Source: Kineobactrum salinum
GTDB lineage: Bacteria > Pseudomonadota > Gammaproteobacteria > Pseudomonadales > Halieaceae
Assembly (NCBI RefSeq): GCF_010669285.1
Contig: NZ_CP048711.1
Span: forward strand, 2,790,001 to 2,854,000
Direction: 5' to 3'
Length of the DNA: 64,000 nucleotides
Shown here: positions 1 to 9,742 of the stretch, piece after piece
Layout: the number at the start of each line of letters is the position of its first letter
Position numbering within the stretch: position 1 is the stretch's first letter
The notes under the pieces: generated by a model
What the model saw: only the letters and a program-made list of their open reading frames with translations
Told to the model about the DNA's origin: nothing
The model's database searches: none
Made by a program: the position numbers and the translations under genes

Positions 1-1
1 G

Positions 2-307
2 CGTCAGGAACATTGTCCCGGCTGTCTCCAGAGCCTGCAGGAACGGTCACTGGGGGGTACCGGTGTCATCTACAGCGTGACTACCGTTCGGGTCAGGCCC
101 CCGCTGGGCCTTCCCCAGCCCTATGCCGTCGCCTACGTGGATCTGGACGACGTGCCATTGCGGGTGTTTGGTCTGATCGACCCCGATCAGTGCGAGAGCG
201 TTTGCATCGGCGATCGCGTCGTTTTGAAAGTGCTCCCCCTGGGATTGAATCAGCAGCAGCAAAGCTGCCTGCGCCCCTGCTTCCACCGATTGACTAATCA
301 GGAATAA
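2..307 (+). CDS. Zn-ribbon/OB-fold DUF35 protein (5' truncated by window edge)
   Basis: The open frame enters from the window edge. It reads a CPGC half zinc ribbon at once, followed by an OB-fold-like segment (YAVAYVDLDDVPLRVFGLI), and stops at 305-307. DUF35 proteins are small acyl-CoA binding partners of SCP2-type thiolases and related enzymes, and often form a complex with the thiolase encoded next door. A thiolase begins 4 bases downstream, so the two are almost certainly one operon. The first zinc-ribbon cysteine pair lies outside the window. The family assignment rests on the CxxC plus OB pattern and on the neighbour. Confidence 0.72.
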   Translation, partial: RQEHCPGCLQSLQERSLGGTGVIYSVTTVRVRPPLGLPQPYAVAYVDLDDVPLRVFGLIDPDQCESVCIGDRVVLKVLPLGLNQQQQSCLRPCFHRLTNQE

Positions 308-310
308 CCC

Positions 311-1448
311 ATGGTTGCCATACTGGGGTAGGTGTCACCCCGTTCGGAAAACATCTAGAACGATCGATCGTTTCACTGGCAATCGAAGCCTTGCAGATTG
401 CGCTGGGAGACTCTGGATTACCCAAAGGACGACTGCAGGCTTGCTACTTCGCCAATGCCCTGGCCCCGGTGCTGTTTGGAGATTCTTCGGTGGGCCAGAA
501 CGTGACAGCGGCCGCGGGTCTCGATGGCATCCCGGTAGTGAATGTCGAAAACGCCTGCACATCGGGCTCCACAGCATTTTATCTGGCTCGCAACGCCATT
601 CTTGCCGGCGAGTGCGATGTCGCGTTGGTACTGGGTGCTGAGAAAATGTGCGTCCCGGGGTTCGGTCTGATCAATTCCGGCGCCAGTGAGCTGGATACGC
701 AGCTGGGCCTGGTTACGCCGGCATCCTTTGCGCTCAGGGCCCGCCGCCACATGCACGAATTCGGAACTACCCTGGAGCAGCTGGCGGCGGTAACAGTCAA
801 AAGTCGACGCCATGCAGCACTCAATCCGCTGGCCCAGATGCGTCAGGAAGAAAGCCTGGCACAGGTACTGGCAAGCCCGCCAATAGCCGACCCGTTGACC
901 CGGTCCCAGTGCTGCCCGGTTGCCGATGGCGCTGCCGCCCTGATTTTGGCCAGTGCCGATGTTGCACGTGGTTGCGCGCGCGCGGTGCCGGTGGCAGCGT
1001 CGATCCTGACCTCTGGACTGTATCAGCATTCGCAAGATCTGGTGCGTTGGGAGACCGACTATCGCAGCGCATCCCTGGCCTACGAAAAGGCCGGCATAGG
1101 TCCGGAGGATCTGGACCTGGTGGAGTGCCACGATGCCTTCACTATCTCGGAAATACTGCATTACGAGGCCCTTGGCTTATGTGCTCCGGGAGATGGCGGT
1201 GCCTTTGTGGAGGCGGGGCATGCCAGCCTGGGCGGCGGGTGCCGGTCAATGTATCAGGCGGCCTGCTAAGCCGCGGACACCCCATCGCCGCCACCGGCGT
1301 GGCCCAGCTCGTCGAGCTGGTCACCCAGCTGCGGCAGGAGGCGGGCCCGCGCCAGGTTGAGAATTGCCGGACGGCGCTCGCTCACTGCATGGGTGGTGAC
1401 AAGGCGGGTGACACCAAATCATGCACGATAACTCTTCTAGCGCGTTAG
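311..1448 (+). CDS. SCP2-type thiolase / lipid-transfer acetyl-CoA acetyltransferase, frameshifted twice
   Basis: Thiolase of the lipid-transfer/SCP2 type, expected to cleave beta-ketoacyl-CoA (fatty acid or sterol side-chain degradation) together with the adjacent DUF35 protein. Visible motifs are NACTSGS with the nucleophilic Cys, the late [11 protein letters not shown] motif, and the C-terminal [14 protein letters not shown]. The frame breaks twice. The first break is at GGGG 325-328: ATG 311 reads MVAILG then hits TAG, and one extra G restores [11 protein letters not shown]. The second is at GGG 1237-1239: one extra base restores the frame leading into VPVNVSGG. With both repaired the protein is 379 aa, the normal family length. 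Both breaks are single-base losses in G runs, so sequencing error is likelier than a true pseudogene. Confidence 0.8.
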
Positions 1449-1492
1449 CCACACGCAACCGAAATAACAATACCACCGTAATGGAGTCAAAT

Positions 1493-3865
1493 ATGTCAGC
1501 GATGCCAGCAAAAAATCGGACCCGCTATCTGGGTAGCCTTATCGCGGCGGTAGCACTGGGCAACAGTGTCCAGAGCGACGCTCAAGAGCAGGCGCACAGC
1601 ACTGCCGCCTACACGCTTGAGGAGGTGACGGTCACTGCACGCAAACGCGAGGAGAGCCTGCAGGATGCGCCGGTATCGGTCACCGCCTTTACCAACAGCA
1701 CACTGGAAGCACGCTCCCTGTTTAATCTAGGCAACCTCTCTGCGGTCACGCCCAATGTCGACATCAGTCATGGCAAGGGCGATGGTGGCAGCACCAATGC
1801 AGCAGTCTATATCCGCGGCGTGGGTCAGAACGATTTCATCTTCCCCACCGATCCGGGGGTGGGCATCTATGTCGACGGGGTCTATATCGCCCGCAGCATC
1901 GGCGGCATGATGGATCTGTCGGATATAGAACGAGTGGAAGTATTGCGAGGGCCGCAGGGTACGCTGTACGGCAAGAACACAATTGGTGGTGCCATCAACG
2001 TGGTGACGACCCGGCCCGGAAACGAAACAGAGGGTACCCTGCGGGTCACCGCCGGCAGCCGCGACCGCCTTGACCTGGAGGGCAGTATCAGTGTGCCGCT
2101 GATTCCCCGGCACCTGTTCGGCAAAGTGGCGGTGGCCTCGAAAAATCAGGATGGTTACAGTCGGCGCCTGCTGGATGGAACTGATATGGGCGACACCAAT
2201 CTCGATACGCTGCGGGCGGGGGTGAGCTGGCTGGCATCGGATGATGTGGATGTCTACCTGGCCTATGATGTCACCCGTATCCGCCAGAATGGCGCCCCGG
2301 GTACCCTGCTGGAAACGTTCGATGATCCGAGCGGCCTGTATGCCATCTACAACGCGCTTGCCGCCCCCCTGGCGACGGGGCCGGGGTTGGAGCCGGGTAG
2401 CCAGTTTGATAATCGTTGGGTGACCGACAGCCCGTATCGCTCCAATGGTACCGGCCCCACACGCGACCATAATGACACCTGGGGGCTGACCGCGACTGTA
2501 GACTGGCAGCTGGGCTCCACCCTGAATCTGAAAGCCATCACTGGCTACCGGGAAATGGACGCAGAGATCCAAGTAGACATGGATTATTCGCCGTTTCCAA
2601 TCGTGCAAACTGACGAGCAGCAGGAACAGACGCAGTTCAGCCAGGAGCTGCAGATCAGTGGCTTGGCGGTGGATGGGCGGCTGCAATGGCTGGCGGGCGC
2701 TTATTATTTCGAGGAAGACATTACCGACAACAACACCACGTTCCTGGCCTCGGGCATCTACGATGCACTGGAAATGCTGCCCGGGGCGTTCGTTCCGCTG
2801 GTGCCCGACCTTCCCTGCCCTGCAGCCTTCCCTGCCCCCTGTGCCGGAGGTCAGGGGAACCCCTACAACGTGATGTTCGACCTCGACGTAAACCCGCTGA
2901 CCGGGCTGGAGACTGAGAACTGGGCGGCCTTCGCCAACCTCTCATGGGCATTGACCGAGCGGGCAGGGGTGACCCTGGGTGGTCGCTACTCCTATGAGAA
3001 GAAGACCTATGACATCGATTCGATCTTTCCCAACTCCGGCAATGTTGCTACCCCGCCCACCACAGACAGTCAGAGCTGGTCCCAGTTTACGCCCAAGCTC
3101 GGTCTCGACTACCGCCTGGACGAGGATGCGCTGCTGTATTTTTCCTGGGAACAGGGTTTCAAGAGCGGCGGCTGGAATCCCCGCCCCCTGAGTCCACTGG
3201 AGTTCAAGCGCTATGATCAGGAGGAGCTGACCGCCTATGAAGTCGGCCTTAAATCCCGCTTGTTTGACAATCGCATGACCCTTAACCTGGCCGCGTTTTT
3301 CAGCGAGTACGAGGACCTTCAACTGACCTCCAATTCCGTCAACCCGGACAACGGCTCTCTGCTGCTCACGGTGGACAATGCAGGCGATGTCGATATCTGG
3401 GGGCTGGAGCTGGAGCTGGTGGCACGTCCACTGGAGGCGGTGGATATCAATCTCGGCGTGGGATACATGGACAACGAATATTCCAGCCTGAGTCCAGCCA
3501 CTGGCTATTCCATTGACAACAAGTTGCCACAGGCACCGAAATGGACTGCCAACGCCGGCGCGCAGTATCGGCTTGGACTGGGGCAATACGGCAGCCTTAC
3601 CCTGCGTGGCGATGTCACGTTTCGCAGCAGGGTCTACAATGATTCATTCAACACGCCGGAAATCGTGCAGTCCTCCTATACCCTGCTCAACGCCCGTCTG
3701 ACCTGGCAGAGCGCAGCGGGGAGCTGGCGTGTGGCCCTGTTCGGTACCAATCTTACAGATGAGGAGTATTTCACCAGTGCTGAATCTGTGCCGTCATTCG
3801 GCTTCCGCAATGCGGTATATGGACGGCCGTCGGAATGGGGTGTATCAATAACCCGGGAATTCTAG
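1493..3865 (+). CDS. TonB-dependent outer-membrane receptor
   Basis: About 790 aa. An N-terminal signal segment is followed by a TonB box (TLEEVTVTARKREESLQDAP), a plug domain (RGVGQNDF, VEVLRGPQGTLYGKNTIGGAIN) and a long beta-barrel ending in ITREF with the typical terminal Phe. The LQDAPVSVTAF type plug is that of the large marine TonB receptor group that imports unknown hydrophobic or complex substrates. ATG 1493 is preferred because GGAG (1483-1486) lies six bases upstream; an earlier in-frame ATG at 1481 is possible. It lies 44 bases after the thiolase, so co-regulation with a lipid or sterol catabolic operon is plausible. The substrate cannot be read. Confidence 0.9.
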   Translation: MSAMPAKNRTRYLGSLIAAVALGNSVQSDAQEQAHSTAAYTLEEVTVTARKREESLQDAPVSVTAFTNSTLEARSLFNLGNLSAVTPNVDISHGKGDGGSTNAAVYIRGVGQNDFIFPTDPGVGIYVDGVYIARSIGGMMDLSDIERVEVLRGPQGTLYGKNTIGGAINVVTTRPGNETEGTLRVTAGSRDRLDLEGSISVPLIPRHLFGKVAVASKNQDGYSRRLLDGTDMGDTNLDTLRAGVSWLASDDVDVYLAYDVTRIRQNGAPGTLLETFDDPSGLYAIYNALAAPLATGPGLEPGSQFDNRWVTDSPYRSNGTGPTRDHNDTWGLTATVDWQLGSTLNLKAITGYREMDAEIQVDMDYSPFPIVQTDEQQEQTQFSQELQISGLAVDGRLQWLAGAYYFEEDITDNNTTFLASGIYDALEMLPGAFVPLVPDLPCPAAFPAPCAGGQGNPYNVMFDLDVNPLTGLETENWAAFANLSWALTERAGVTLGGRYSYEKKTYDIDSIFPNSGNVATPPTTDSQSWSQFTPKLGLDYRLDEDALLYFSWEQGFKSGGWNPRPLSPLEFKRYDQEELTAYEVGLKSRLFDNRMTLNLAAFFSEYEDLQLTSNSVNPDNGSLLLTVDNAGDVDIWGLELELVARPLEAVDINLGVGYMDNEYSSLSPATGYSIDNKLPQAPKWTANAGAQYRLGLGQYGSLTLRGDVTFRSRVYNDSFNTPEIVQSSYTLLNARLTWQSAAGSWRVALFGTNLTDEEYFTSAESVPSFGFRNAVYGRPSEWGVSITREF

Positions 3866-3954
3866 GGTCCTCCGCAATACCGGTTGGGTTGGCAGTGGTC
3901 CGTTTCGGCAAAGACAGAATTGAAGCGGGCATTTCTCTCAGTCATAGTCGCCCG

Positions 3955-5310
3955 TCAGATCCTGAGTATGGACCGGTATTCGGCTACGTCGACCTGCACG
4001 TCCAGGTGCTCCTGCAGATAGATCCGCATATTGTCTGCTGCTTCGGGTTCGCCGTGAACCAGTTTGACAGGCAGTCCTTGCTTGAGGTCGGAGGCCTTGA
4101 GCCACTCGGCTATGTCGACACAGTCGCCATGACCGGAGAGACCGTCTAGCATGACCACCCGCGCTTTGGCGGGAATGTATTCGCCGTGTATTTTGACCGA
4201 GTCCACGCCCTCCATCAGGCGGGCTCCGCGGGTACCACCGGCCTGATAACCGGTGAGCAACAGGGTGGTTCGGTGATTGGCCAGGAGCCGCTTCATGTGG
4301 TGCAGTATGCGCCCGCCGGTAATCATGCCACTGCCGGCGATAATAATATGCGGATAGGAGATATCGGCCAGTGCCTTGGACTCTTCTACACTGTGGGTAT
4401 AGGTTACCGCTCTCATCATCCGCGCGCAGTCACTGTCGCTCAGGCGATGATGTCGGGCGTGGCTGTGGTAGATGCCCGACACATCAATGGCCATCGGACT
4501 GTCCAGATAAATGGGCACGGTGGGAATACGCTTGTCAGCCATCATGGTGGCCAGTAGGTGCTGCAATACCTGGGCACGGCCTACGGCAAAGCTGGGAATC
4601 AACAGCACGCCGCCGTTGGCTACGGTGTCTTTCACTATGCCGGCCAACTGATCCCAGGGGTCAGCCTCGGCGTGCCGGCGGTTGCCGTAGGTGGACTCGA
4701 GGATCAGTAAATCCAGCTCTGGCAGGGGTTCTGGCGGAAACATCATGATATCGTCCGGGCGGCCCACATCCCCGGAGAAGCATACGCGTTTGCCCTCGGC
4801 CTCGATAATGACACAGGCCGCTCCCAGTATGTGTCCGGCGGGATGCAGGTGGATGCGTAAATCGCCTACCTCGAACTGCTCGTGGAATTCCACGGTCTGG
4901 AACAGTTCCATGGCGTCCTCGGCTGTTTTCCGGTCATACAGCGGTTCGGGTTGCTGGTGCTTGCCGAGCTTGTGGCGGGCGTAAAAGCGCGCATCCTCTT
5001 CCTGGATATGGCCGCTGTCGGGCAGCAGAATACTGCACAGGTCACGGGTGGCGTGGTGGGTCAACACGGGGCCGCGATAACCCGCTTTGTACAGCCGGGG
5101 AATGTAACCCGAGTGGTCCAGATGGGCGTGAGTAAGCACAACCGCATCCAGTTTGTCCACGTCCACGGGTGGCGTCTGCCAGTTGCGTTCGCGCAGCCAT
5201 TTGTAGCCCTGAAACAGTCCGCAGTCCACCAGAATGCGGGTATCGCCGCTTTCCACCAGGAATTTGGAACCGGTAACGGTTTCGGTGCCGCCCAAAAAGA
5301 CAATGTTCAT
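3955..5310 (-). CDS. MBL-fold/beta-CASP RNA-processing exonuclease (RMMBL family)
   Basis: 451 aa metallo-beta-lactamase protein of the CPSF/YSH1 type. The N-terminal metal motif is THAHLDHSG (about residue 61). Next come HPAGHILGA and FSGDVG, an ESTYGNR motif, a beta-CASP region (PSFAVGRAQ), GSGMITGGRILHHMK and a C-terminal SGHGD plus LVHGEPEA, as in RMMBL proteins. Such enzymes cleave RNA endo- or exonucleolytically. It is last in a three-gene reverse-strand operon; its ATG overlaps the PRPP synthetase stop by four bases (ATGA). The coupling suggests that RNA breakdown feeds nucleotide phosphorolysis. No signal peptide is present, so it acts in the cytoplasm. Confidence 0.88.
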   Translation of the reverse strand: MNIVFLGGTETVTGSKFLVESGDTRILVDCGLFQGYKWLRERNWQTPPVDVDKLDAVVLTHAHLDHSGYIPRLYKAGYRGPVLTHHATRDLCSILLPDSGHIQEEDARFYARHKLGKHQQPEPLYDRKTAEDAMELFQTVEFHEQFEVGDLRIHLHPAGHILGAACVIIEAEGKRVCFSGDVGRPDDIMMFPPEPLPELDLLILESTYGNRRHAEADPWDQLAGIVKDTVANGGVLLIPSFAVGRAQVLQHLLATMMADKRIPTVPIYLDSPMAIDVSGIYHSHARHHRLSDSDCARMMRAVTYTHSVEESKALADISYPHIIIAGSGMITGGRILHHMKRLLANHRTTLLLTGYQAGGTRGARLMEGVDSVKIHGEYIPAKARVVMLDGLSGHGDCVDIAEWLKASDLKQGLPVKLVHGEPEAADNMRIYLQEHLDVQVDVAEYRSILRI

Positions 5311-6224
5311 GCGCGGCGACTCCTGTCAGCAGCGGTTTGGGTGATCAACTCCAGTATGGGTTCCCGCAACAGTGGTGTCAGGTCGGCCAGATTGGAGGCA
5401 TGAGGTATGGCGTTGGTGGTGATCAAACGACGAATACCCCGACTGTAAAGCATTCGGTCGACGCCGTCGGCAAAAATACCGTGAACTGCCGCGCAATCGA
5501 TGTGCGCTATGCCCTGCTGCTGAAGTGCGCTGAGGGTTTGTAGGATGGTTTGCCCGCTGCTGATGACATCGTCGATGATCACCGCCGTGTGTTCCGTGTA
5601 GGCGGACAGATCGGGCAGGCTTACAGTGACGTCGCGATCGCCCCGGCGCACCTTCTGGCCGATGACACAGGGCTGGCCGACGGCATCCGCAATGGCCGCG
5701 ACCCATTGTTCACTTTCGCTGTCCGGCCCCACCAGCAGCAGCCTGTCATCCTGGCTTACAAGCCATTTGGCGAGTGCCGGTGCGCCCTGCACCGTGGCGG
5801 TGGGGATGGAGTAAATTTCATCCAGGCGCCGATAGCGGTGCAGGTGAGGGTCTACCGTGACCAGCCAGTCCACTTCTTCGGACAGCCGCTCGGCAAAAAG
5901 GCGCGAAGTGATTGCCTCGCCTTCCATAAAACGCTTGTCCTGACGCATATAGCACAAATAGGGGGCCACCAGACCTACCGTGTTGGCGCCCAGTTCTCTC
6001 AGGGTGGCGGTGAGAAATGTCAGCGGCAGGTACTGGGCGTTGGGGTCTGCCAGATTGGCCAGCACCACACAGTCGCGGCCGGTGACCGGCGAGTCGATCC
6101 GCAGATAGCTTTCGCCATCGGGAAACAAGCGATAATTGACGGCCCCTGTCTCGGCGCCAAGAGCCATAGCCAGAGGTGCAAACAGTGGCAGCTCGGTACA
6201 CAGGGAAAAGACAACGGGCGTCAT
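5307..6224 (-). CDS. ribose-phosphate pyrophosphokinase family protein
   Basis: 305 aa from ATG 6224 (an in-frame start at 6290 adds 22 unlikely residues). PRPP synthetase fold: FPDGESYLRI near the N terminus, YLCYMRQDKRF (the ATP flexible-loop region), TVDPHLHRY (cation/ATP site), VGPDSESEQW and the PRPP-binding VIIDDVISSGQT. It is more divergent than housekeeping Prs and is likely a second copy. It may make PRPP from ribose-5-phosphate or work on ribose phosphates released by the phosphorylase encoded upstream. It is the middle gene of a phosphorylase - PRPP synthetase - nuclease operon, with 78 bases to the upstream gene and a 4-base overlap downstream. Confidence 0.87.
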   Translation of the reverse strand: MTPVVFSLCTELPLFAPLAMALGAETGAVNYRLFPDGESYLRIDSPVTGRDCVVLANLADPNAQYLPLTFLTATLRELGANTVGLVAPYLCYMRQDKRFMEGEAITSRLFAERLSEEVDWLVTVDPHLHRYRRLDEIYSIPTATVQGAPALAKWLVSQDDRLLLVGPDSESEQWVAAIADAVGQPCVIGQKVRRGDRDVTVSLPDLSAYTEHTAVIIDDVISSGQTILQTLSALQQQGIAHIDCAAVHGIFADGVDRMLYSRGIRRLITTNAIPHASNLADLTPLLREPILELITQTAADRSRRA

Positions 6225-6302
6225 GGGGTGCTCACGATACTCAATATTCCGAAAGGCCGGTAACCTTACAGCGTTTATGGTTTTATGCAAAGCGCCAACC
6301 TG

Positions 6303-7805
6303 CTAGCCGATCTCGAACATGTCCCGGTTCCGGCGATAGTAATTCAGGGCATAGTCCAGTTCCCCACCGGTAGCGGCGAAAAGCCGGGCCAGGGCTTGTC
6401 CGGATTCTACATCGGCGCCCAGTTTTACCGCCAGGCGCAGGCCGGAGACCGGTGAGTTGGGCGCGCCGGCCAGTTTGGCCAGCTGGGCCAGACGGCGGTT
6501 GTCGGTGCCTTGCAGCGTACCGGTGGCGCGCGCCTTGAGGGTCGTGGTGTGAGTGGCCTCGGGCAGGCTTTTCAAGCCGCCCTGGGCCAGGCAGATACGC
6601 TCGAACTGCTGCCATGCGCGGCCTGATTGCAATATGTTTCGCGCCTCCGACAGGCTTTTTGCCTCGTCTCTACCACTTGCCATTGACAGCAAGTGCGAGG
6701 CCAGCAGGCAGGCACGTTCGGCAAGATCCGCCGGTGCGGCGGGGTCATTGTTGAGTACAGCCAGTACGTCCCGTGCCTCTTCCACCGGACCTATGCCGTA
6801 ACCGATGGTTTGGGAGCCGTCGGTGAGCACACAGTGTACTTTTACGCCCAGCGCGGTGGCGACAGTGGCAAACATTGTCGACAGACGTTCGGCGTGAGCC
6901 CTGTCGCGCACCTTGGCGGTCGGGCCCACCGGAATGTCGATGAGAATATGGGTGGAACCGGCGGCAATTTTCTTCGACAGCACCGAGGCCACGAGTTGGC
7001 CATCGCTGTCGATATCCAGCGCTTTCTCGATACGGATCAACAGGTCGTCGGTGGGGCTCAGGTTGATGCGTCCGCCCCAGACGAGACAGGCCCCCGTTTC
7101 GTGTACCACACGCTGCATCGACTCCAGCGGCAGATCCACCTCGGTCAGCACCTCCATGGTGTCGGCGGTGCCCGCCGGAGAGGTAATGGCGCGTGATGAG
7201 GTTTTCGGGATTACCAGTCCCGCCGCGCTGGCAATGGCGATCACGATCGGCGTGGTGCGGTTGCCGGGCAGGCCACCCACACAATGCTTGTCGTACACGA
7301 ACGGGTAGTCGGGCCAGCTCAGGCGGGTACCCACAGCCACCATGGCGCGAGTCAGTTCGATCACCTCGTCAATGCTGAGGCGGTCCCCCGCGCAGGCCGT
7401 GAGGAAGCTGGCCACTTCGACATCCGAGTACAGGCGGCGGCCGATGTCGCCTATAATGGCCGCGATTTCCTCGGCGCAAAGTTCGTGTCCGTGGATCTTC
7501 TTGCGTAAATAACGCAGGGACCTCACCACCGGTGCGTGAGTAATGGCCAGCGGATCGCCGTCGTGCAGTTGCAAATAGTGCCAGGCGCTGCTGGACAGGC
7601 CTGCACTGCTCTCGGGCAGGAGGTCTCCTGCCACGATGTTGAGGGTGGCAATGATGTGGTGCCTGCCAGCGCTGACCTGGACGCGGGCGTTGGCGGTAAA
7701 ACCCTCGGCCCGACAGACATCGCAGTCCCTGCGCATATACACTACGGGCTCTTCGTGAGTATCGATTCCCATATTGATGGCGTGCAGGGTTTGCGCCTGA
7801 CTCAT
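6303..7805 (-). CDS. thymidine phosphorylase family protein, AMP-phosphorylase-like
   Basis: 500 aa. The glycosyltransferase family 3 core is clear: DKHCVGGLPGNRTT (phosphate-binding, with conserved Lys and Gly loop), SSRAITSPAGTADTMEVL, and KKIAAGSTHILIDIPVGPTAK. An extra N-terminal domain of about 90 residues makes it longer than standard DeoA (about 440 aa) and matches the archaeal AMP phosphorylase size class. The family releases ribose 1,5-bisphosphate from NMPs, or deoxyribose 1-phosphate from thymidine; which applies here is not decidable by eye. ATG 7805 has GGGAG six bases upstream. First gene of the operon with the PRPP synthetase and MBL nuclease. Confidence 0.85.
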   Translation of the reverse strand: MSQAQTLHAINMGIDTHEEPVVYMRRDCDVCRAEGFTANARVQVSAGRHHIIATLNIVAGDLLPESSAGLSSSAWHYLQLHDGDPLAITHAPVVRSLRYLRKKIHGHELCAEEIAAIIGDIGRRLYSDVEVASFLTACAGDRLSIDEVIELTRAMVAVGTRLSWPDYPFVYDKHCVGGLPGNRTTPIVIAIASAAGLVIPKTSSRAITSPAGTADTMEVLTEVDLPLESMQRVVHETGACLVWGGRINLSPTDDLLIRIEKALDIDSDGQLVASVLSKKIAAGSTHILIDIPVGPTAKVRDRAHAERLSTMFATVATALGVKVHCVLTDGSQTIGYGIGPVEEARDVLAVLNNDPAAPADLAERACLLASHLLSMASGRDEAKSLSEARNILQSGRAWQQFERICLAQGGLKSLPEATHTTTLKARATGTLQGTDNRRLAQLAKLAGAPNSPVSGLRLAVKLGADVESGQALARLFAATGGELDYALNYYRRNRDMFEIG

Positions 7806-7933
7806 GTTGGCTCCCGGGTTGATTTCGCCTGAAATTAATCGCAGAGAACTGCGGCCTGTGAGAGCATAAGAGAAAAGCGAAGTGGTGACACGCTTTTAGA
7901 CAATTTCCGAGACTGGCCGGGTTTGATACGTTT

Positions 7934-8854
7934 ATGGTGGCTCTGTTTAAGGTCCTTGGCGGCGTGGCGCGTCTGCCCTTTCTAACACTCACGGTCGTCT
8001 GTATAAGCCTGGCGACAACAGCCGCCTGGTATCAGCAAGCGGCCCCCTCCGCAGAGCTCGTCGTGCTGGTTTTTGGCATGGCGCTGGCGGCGCATATCAG
8101 TGCCAATGCACTGAATGAATATTTTGACTTTCGTTCCGGGCTGGATTTTCTGACCCGGCGCTCTCCCTTCAACGGCGGCAGCGGCACACTGGTGGCGCAG
8201 CCAAACCAGGCCCCGCTGGCATTGGGCCTGGGTATATTGAGCCTGATCCTGGTCTGCGCAGCCGGGCTCTGGCTCAGCGCACTGCAGAGCTGGCATTTGT
8301 TGTGGCTGGGAATTCCCGGGGTCGCGTTGATTTATACCTACACCCAGTACCTGAACAAGCATCCACTACTGTGCCTGATTGCACCGGGATTGGGTTTTGG
8401 CGGCTTCATGACGCTGGGCGCTTACTGGGTCTTGGCCGGCCAGGTGGATGCCATGGCGCTGAGCCTGGCGACTTTGCTGGCACTGCTGATCAGCAATTTG
8501 CTGCTGCTCAATCAATTTCCCGATGTGGAAGCTGATCGCCAGGTAGGCCGCCGGCATCTTCCCATTGTGCTGGGGCGAACGGGCAGTGCAGTTGTCTTCA
8601 CCGTGATATTGGCCGCCACTTACCTATTGTTGGTGGTGTTTGTCTGGCAGGGATGGCTGCCTCGGCAGAGCTTGTTGGCCCTGTTCAGTCTGCCTCTGGT
8701 TTGGCCCTTGGTACGCAAGCTGTTTCGCTATGCCGAGCAGGTCGAACATCTGACGCCTGTGCTGGCACTCAATACCATACTCACCCACGTACTGCCCGCG
8801 CTGTTGTTGCTGGGCCTGGTCTGGGCGGGCTTCAGCCCGGCCACCGACGTTTAG
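7934..8854 (+). CDS. UbiA-family prenyltransferase
   Basis: 306 aa membrane protein with about eight or nine hydrophobic segments. It carries the two aspartate-rich motifs of the UbiA superfamily: NEYFDFRSGLD after the second helix (residues about 60-70) and DVEADRQVGRRH after the sixth (residues about 197-208). These bind the prenyl diphosphate through magnesium. Such enzymes prenylate a quinone head group or another aromatic acceptor, MenA-type or otherwise; the acceptor cannot be told. It is divergent from the phosphorylase operon, with a 128-base shared promoter region, and no quinone genes are adjacent. Confidence 0.82.
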   Translation: MVALFKVLGGVARLPFLTLTVVCISLATTAAWYQQAAPSAELVVLVFGMALAAHISANALNEYFDFRSGLDFLTRRSPFNGGSGTLVAQPNQAPLALGLGILSLILVCAAGLWLSALQSWHLLWLGIPGVALIYTYTQYLNKHPLLCLIAPGLGFGGFMTLGAYWVLAGQVDAMALSLATLLALLISNLLLLNQFPDVEADRQVGRRHLPIVLGRTGSAVVFTVILAATYLLLVVFVWQGWLPRQSLLALFSLPLVWPLVRKLFRYAEQVEHLTPVLALNTILTHVLPALLLLGLVWAGFSPATDV

Positions 8855-8943
8855 CTGCGGCTCGCGCCTTGCCATGGGTGCGAATCCATCACTTTCATTT
8901 TGTTCCACTACTTCCGGGTTGCAGTGCTCGTGGGTCCCGATGA

Positions 8944-8971
8944 CATAAAGAAAGTGTTATATTTCTTTATG
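8944..8971. promoter_or_regulatory. perfect 10-bp inverted repeat, probable TetR operator
   Basis: CATAAAGAAA (8944-8953) and TTTCTTTATG (8962-8971) form a perfect inverted repeat with an 8-base AT-rich spacer, about 105 bases before the tetR start. TetR regulators commonly bind such a palindrome in their own promoter. A related motif overlaps the promoter of the downstream hydrolase genes (9743-9776). This is the only notable element in the 220-base gap. Confidence 0.5.
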
Positions 8972-9074
8972 TGGGGGCAGCTTGCCGCGGGGCCTGTATG
9001 TCCGAAGCCGCCACCAGAATTATTATCGGGAATGGTCTCCATTTTGATCGGGACCTTCACTGACAGGAGATTTC

Positions 9075-9674
9075 GTGCCTAAACGCAGCAAAGAGTACAT
9101 GGCGGCCCGCCGCAACCATATTCTGGATGCGGCGCTCCAGTGTTATATCGATCACGGTTTCGACAAGATGTCACTGGCTGAGATATGCGCAACCGCAGGC
9201 ATCAGCATGGGTGCGTTCTACAAGCACTTCAGGACCAAACACGAGGTCATACTGGCCCTGGCTGATCGCTCCCTCAGTGAGCAACAACTGGTCTTCTTCC
9301 CTGGACTGGCGGCGTTTCGCGACTATTTGGTCGAGATTTTTCTCGAATTTGACACTCGCAGACGCTGTGACGCGGCCCGTGCCGACCTGCAGTTGATCAA
9401 TCTCAGCTTCCATGATGACAGCTTGCGTGAGCGCGCCAGAAAATCGCTGGAACAAGGTGAAGCGCACTTGTACGAAGCCATGAAAGACCTGCGCCAGCGG
9501 GGGGAAATCCGCGCTGACTACGACGTTCGCAACGGGGCCCGGATCCTGCACCTGCTGCTCTCGGGTCTGGTGCTGACCAAGGTCATAGACCCCTCCTGGT
9601 CAGCCGGTGACGCCGTGCCGATCGTGCAGGCGGAAATTGCCAGGATGGCGCCAGAAGGCTCCGGGCTATCGTAA
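9075..9674 (+). CDS. TetR/AcrR family transcriptional regulator
   Basis: 199 aa starting at GTG 9075, with an AGGAGAT-like ribosome site just upstream. The N-terminal HTH is canonical: RRNHILDAALQCYIDHGFD, then LAEICATAGISMGAFYKHF (recognition helix, residues about 32-50). The C-terminal ligand domain is variable, so the inducer is unknown. It lies 128 bases upstream of two CocE-type hydrolase genes in the same direction. The palindrome before tetR resembles the AT-rich motif before those genes, so it probably represses itself and the hydrolases until an ester or amide substrate appears; that link is inference. Confidence 0.87.
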   Translation: MPKRSKEYMAARRNHILDAALQCYIDHGFDKMSLAEICATAGISMGAFYKHFRTKHEVILALADRSLSEQQLVFFPGLAAFRDYLVEIFLEFDTRRRCDAARADLQLINLSFHDDSLRERARKSLEQGEAHLYEAMKDLRQRGEIRADYDVRNGARILHLLLSGLVLTKVIDPSWSAGDAVPIVQAEIARMAPEGSGLS

Positions 9675-9742
9675 TCCCGGGGCGTCAGCCAAACCCCTGA
9701 CAGCTATCATCCGGTCCGGTGTCCAAAAAGGGCGGATATTCA

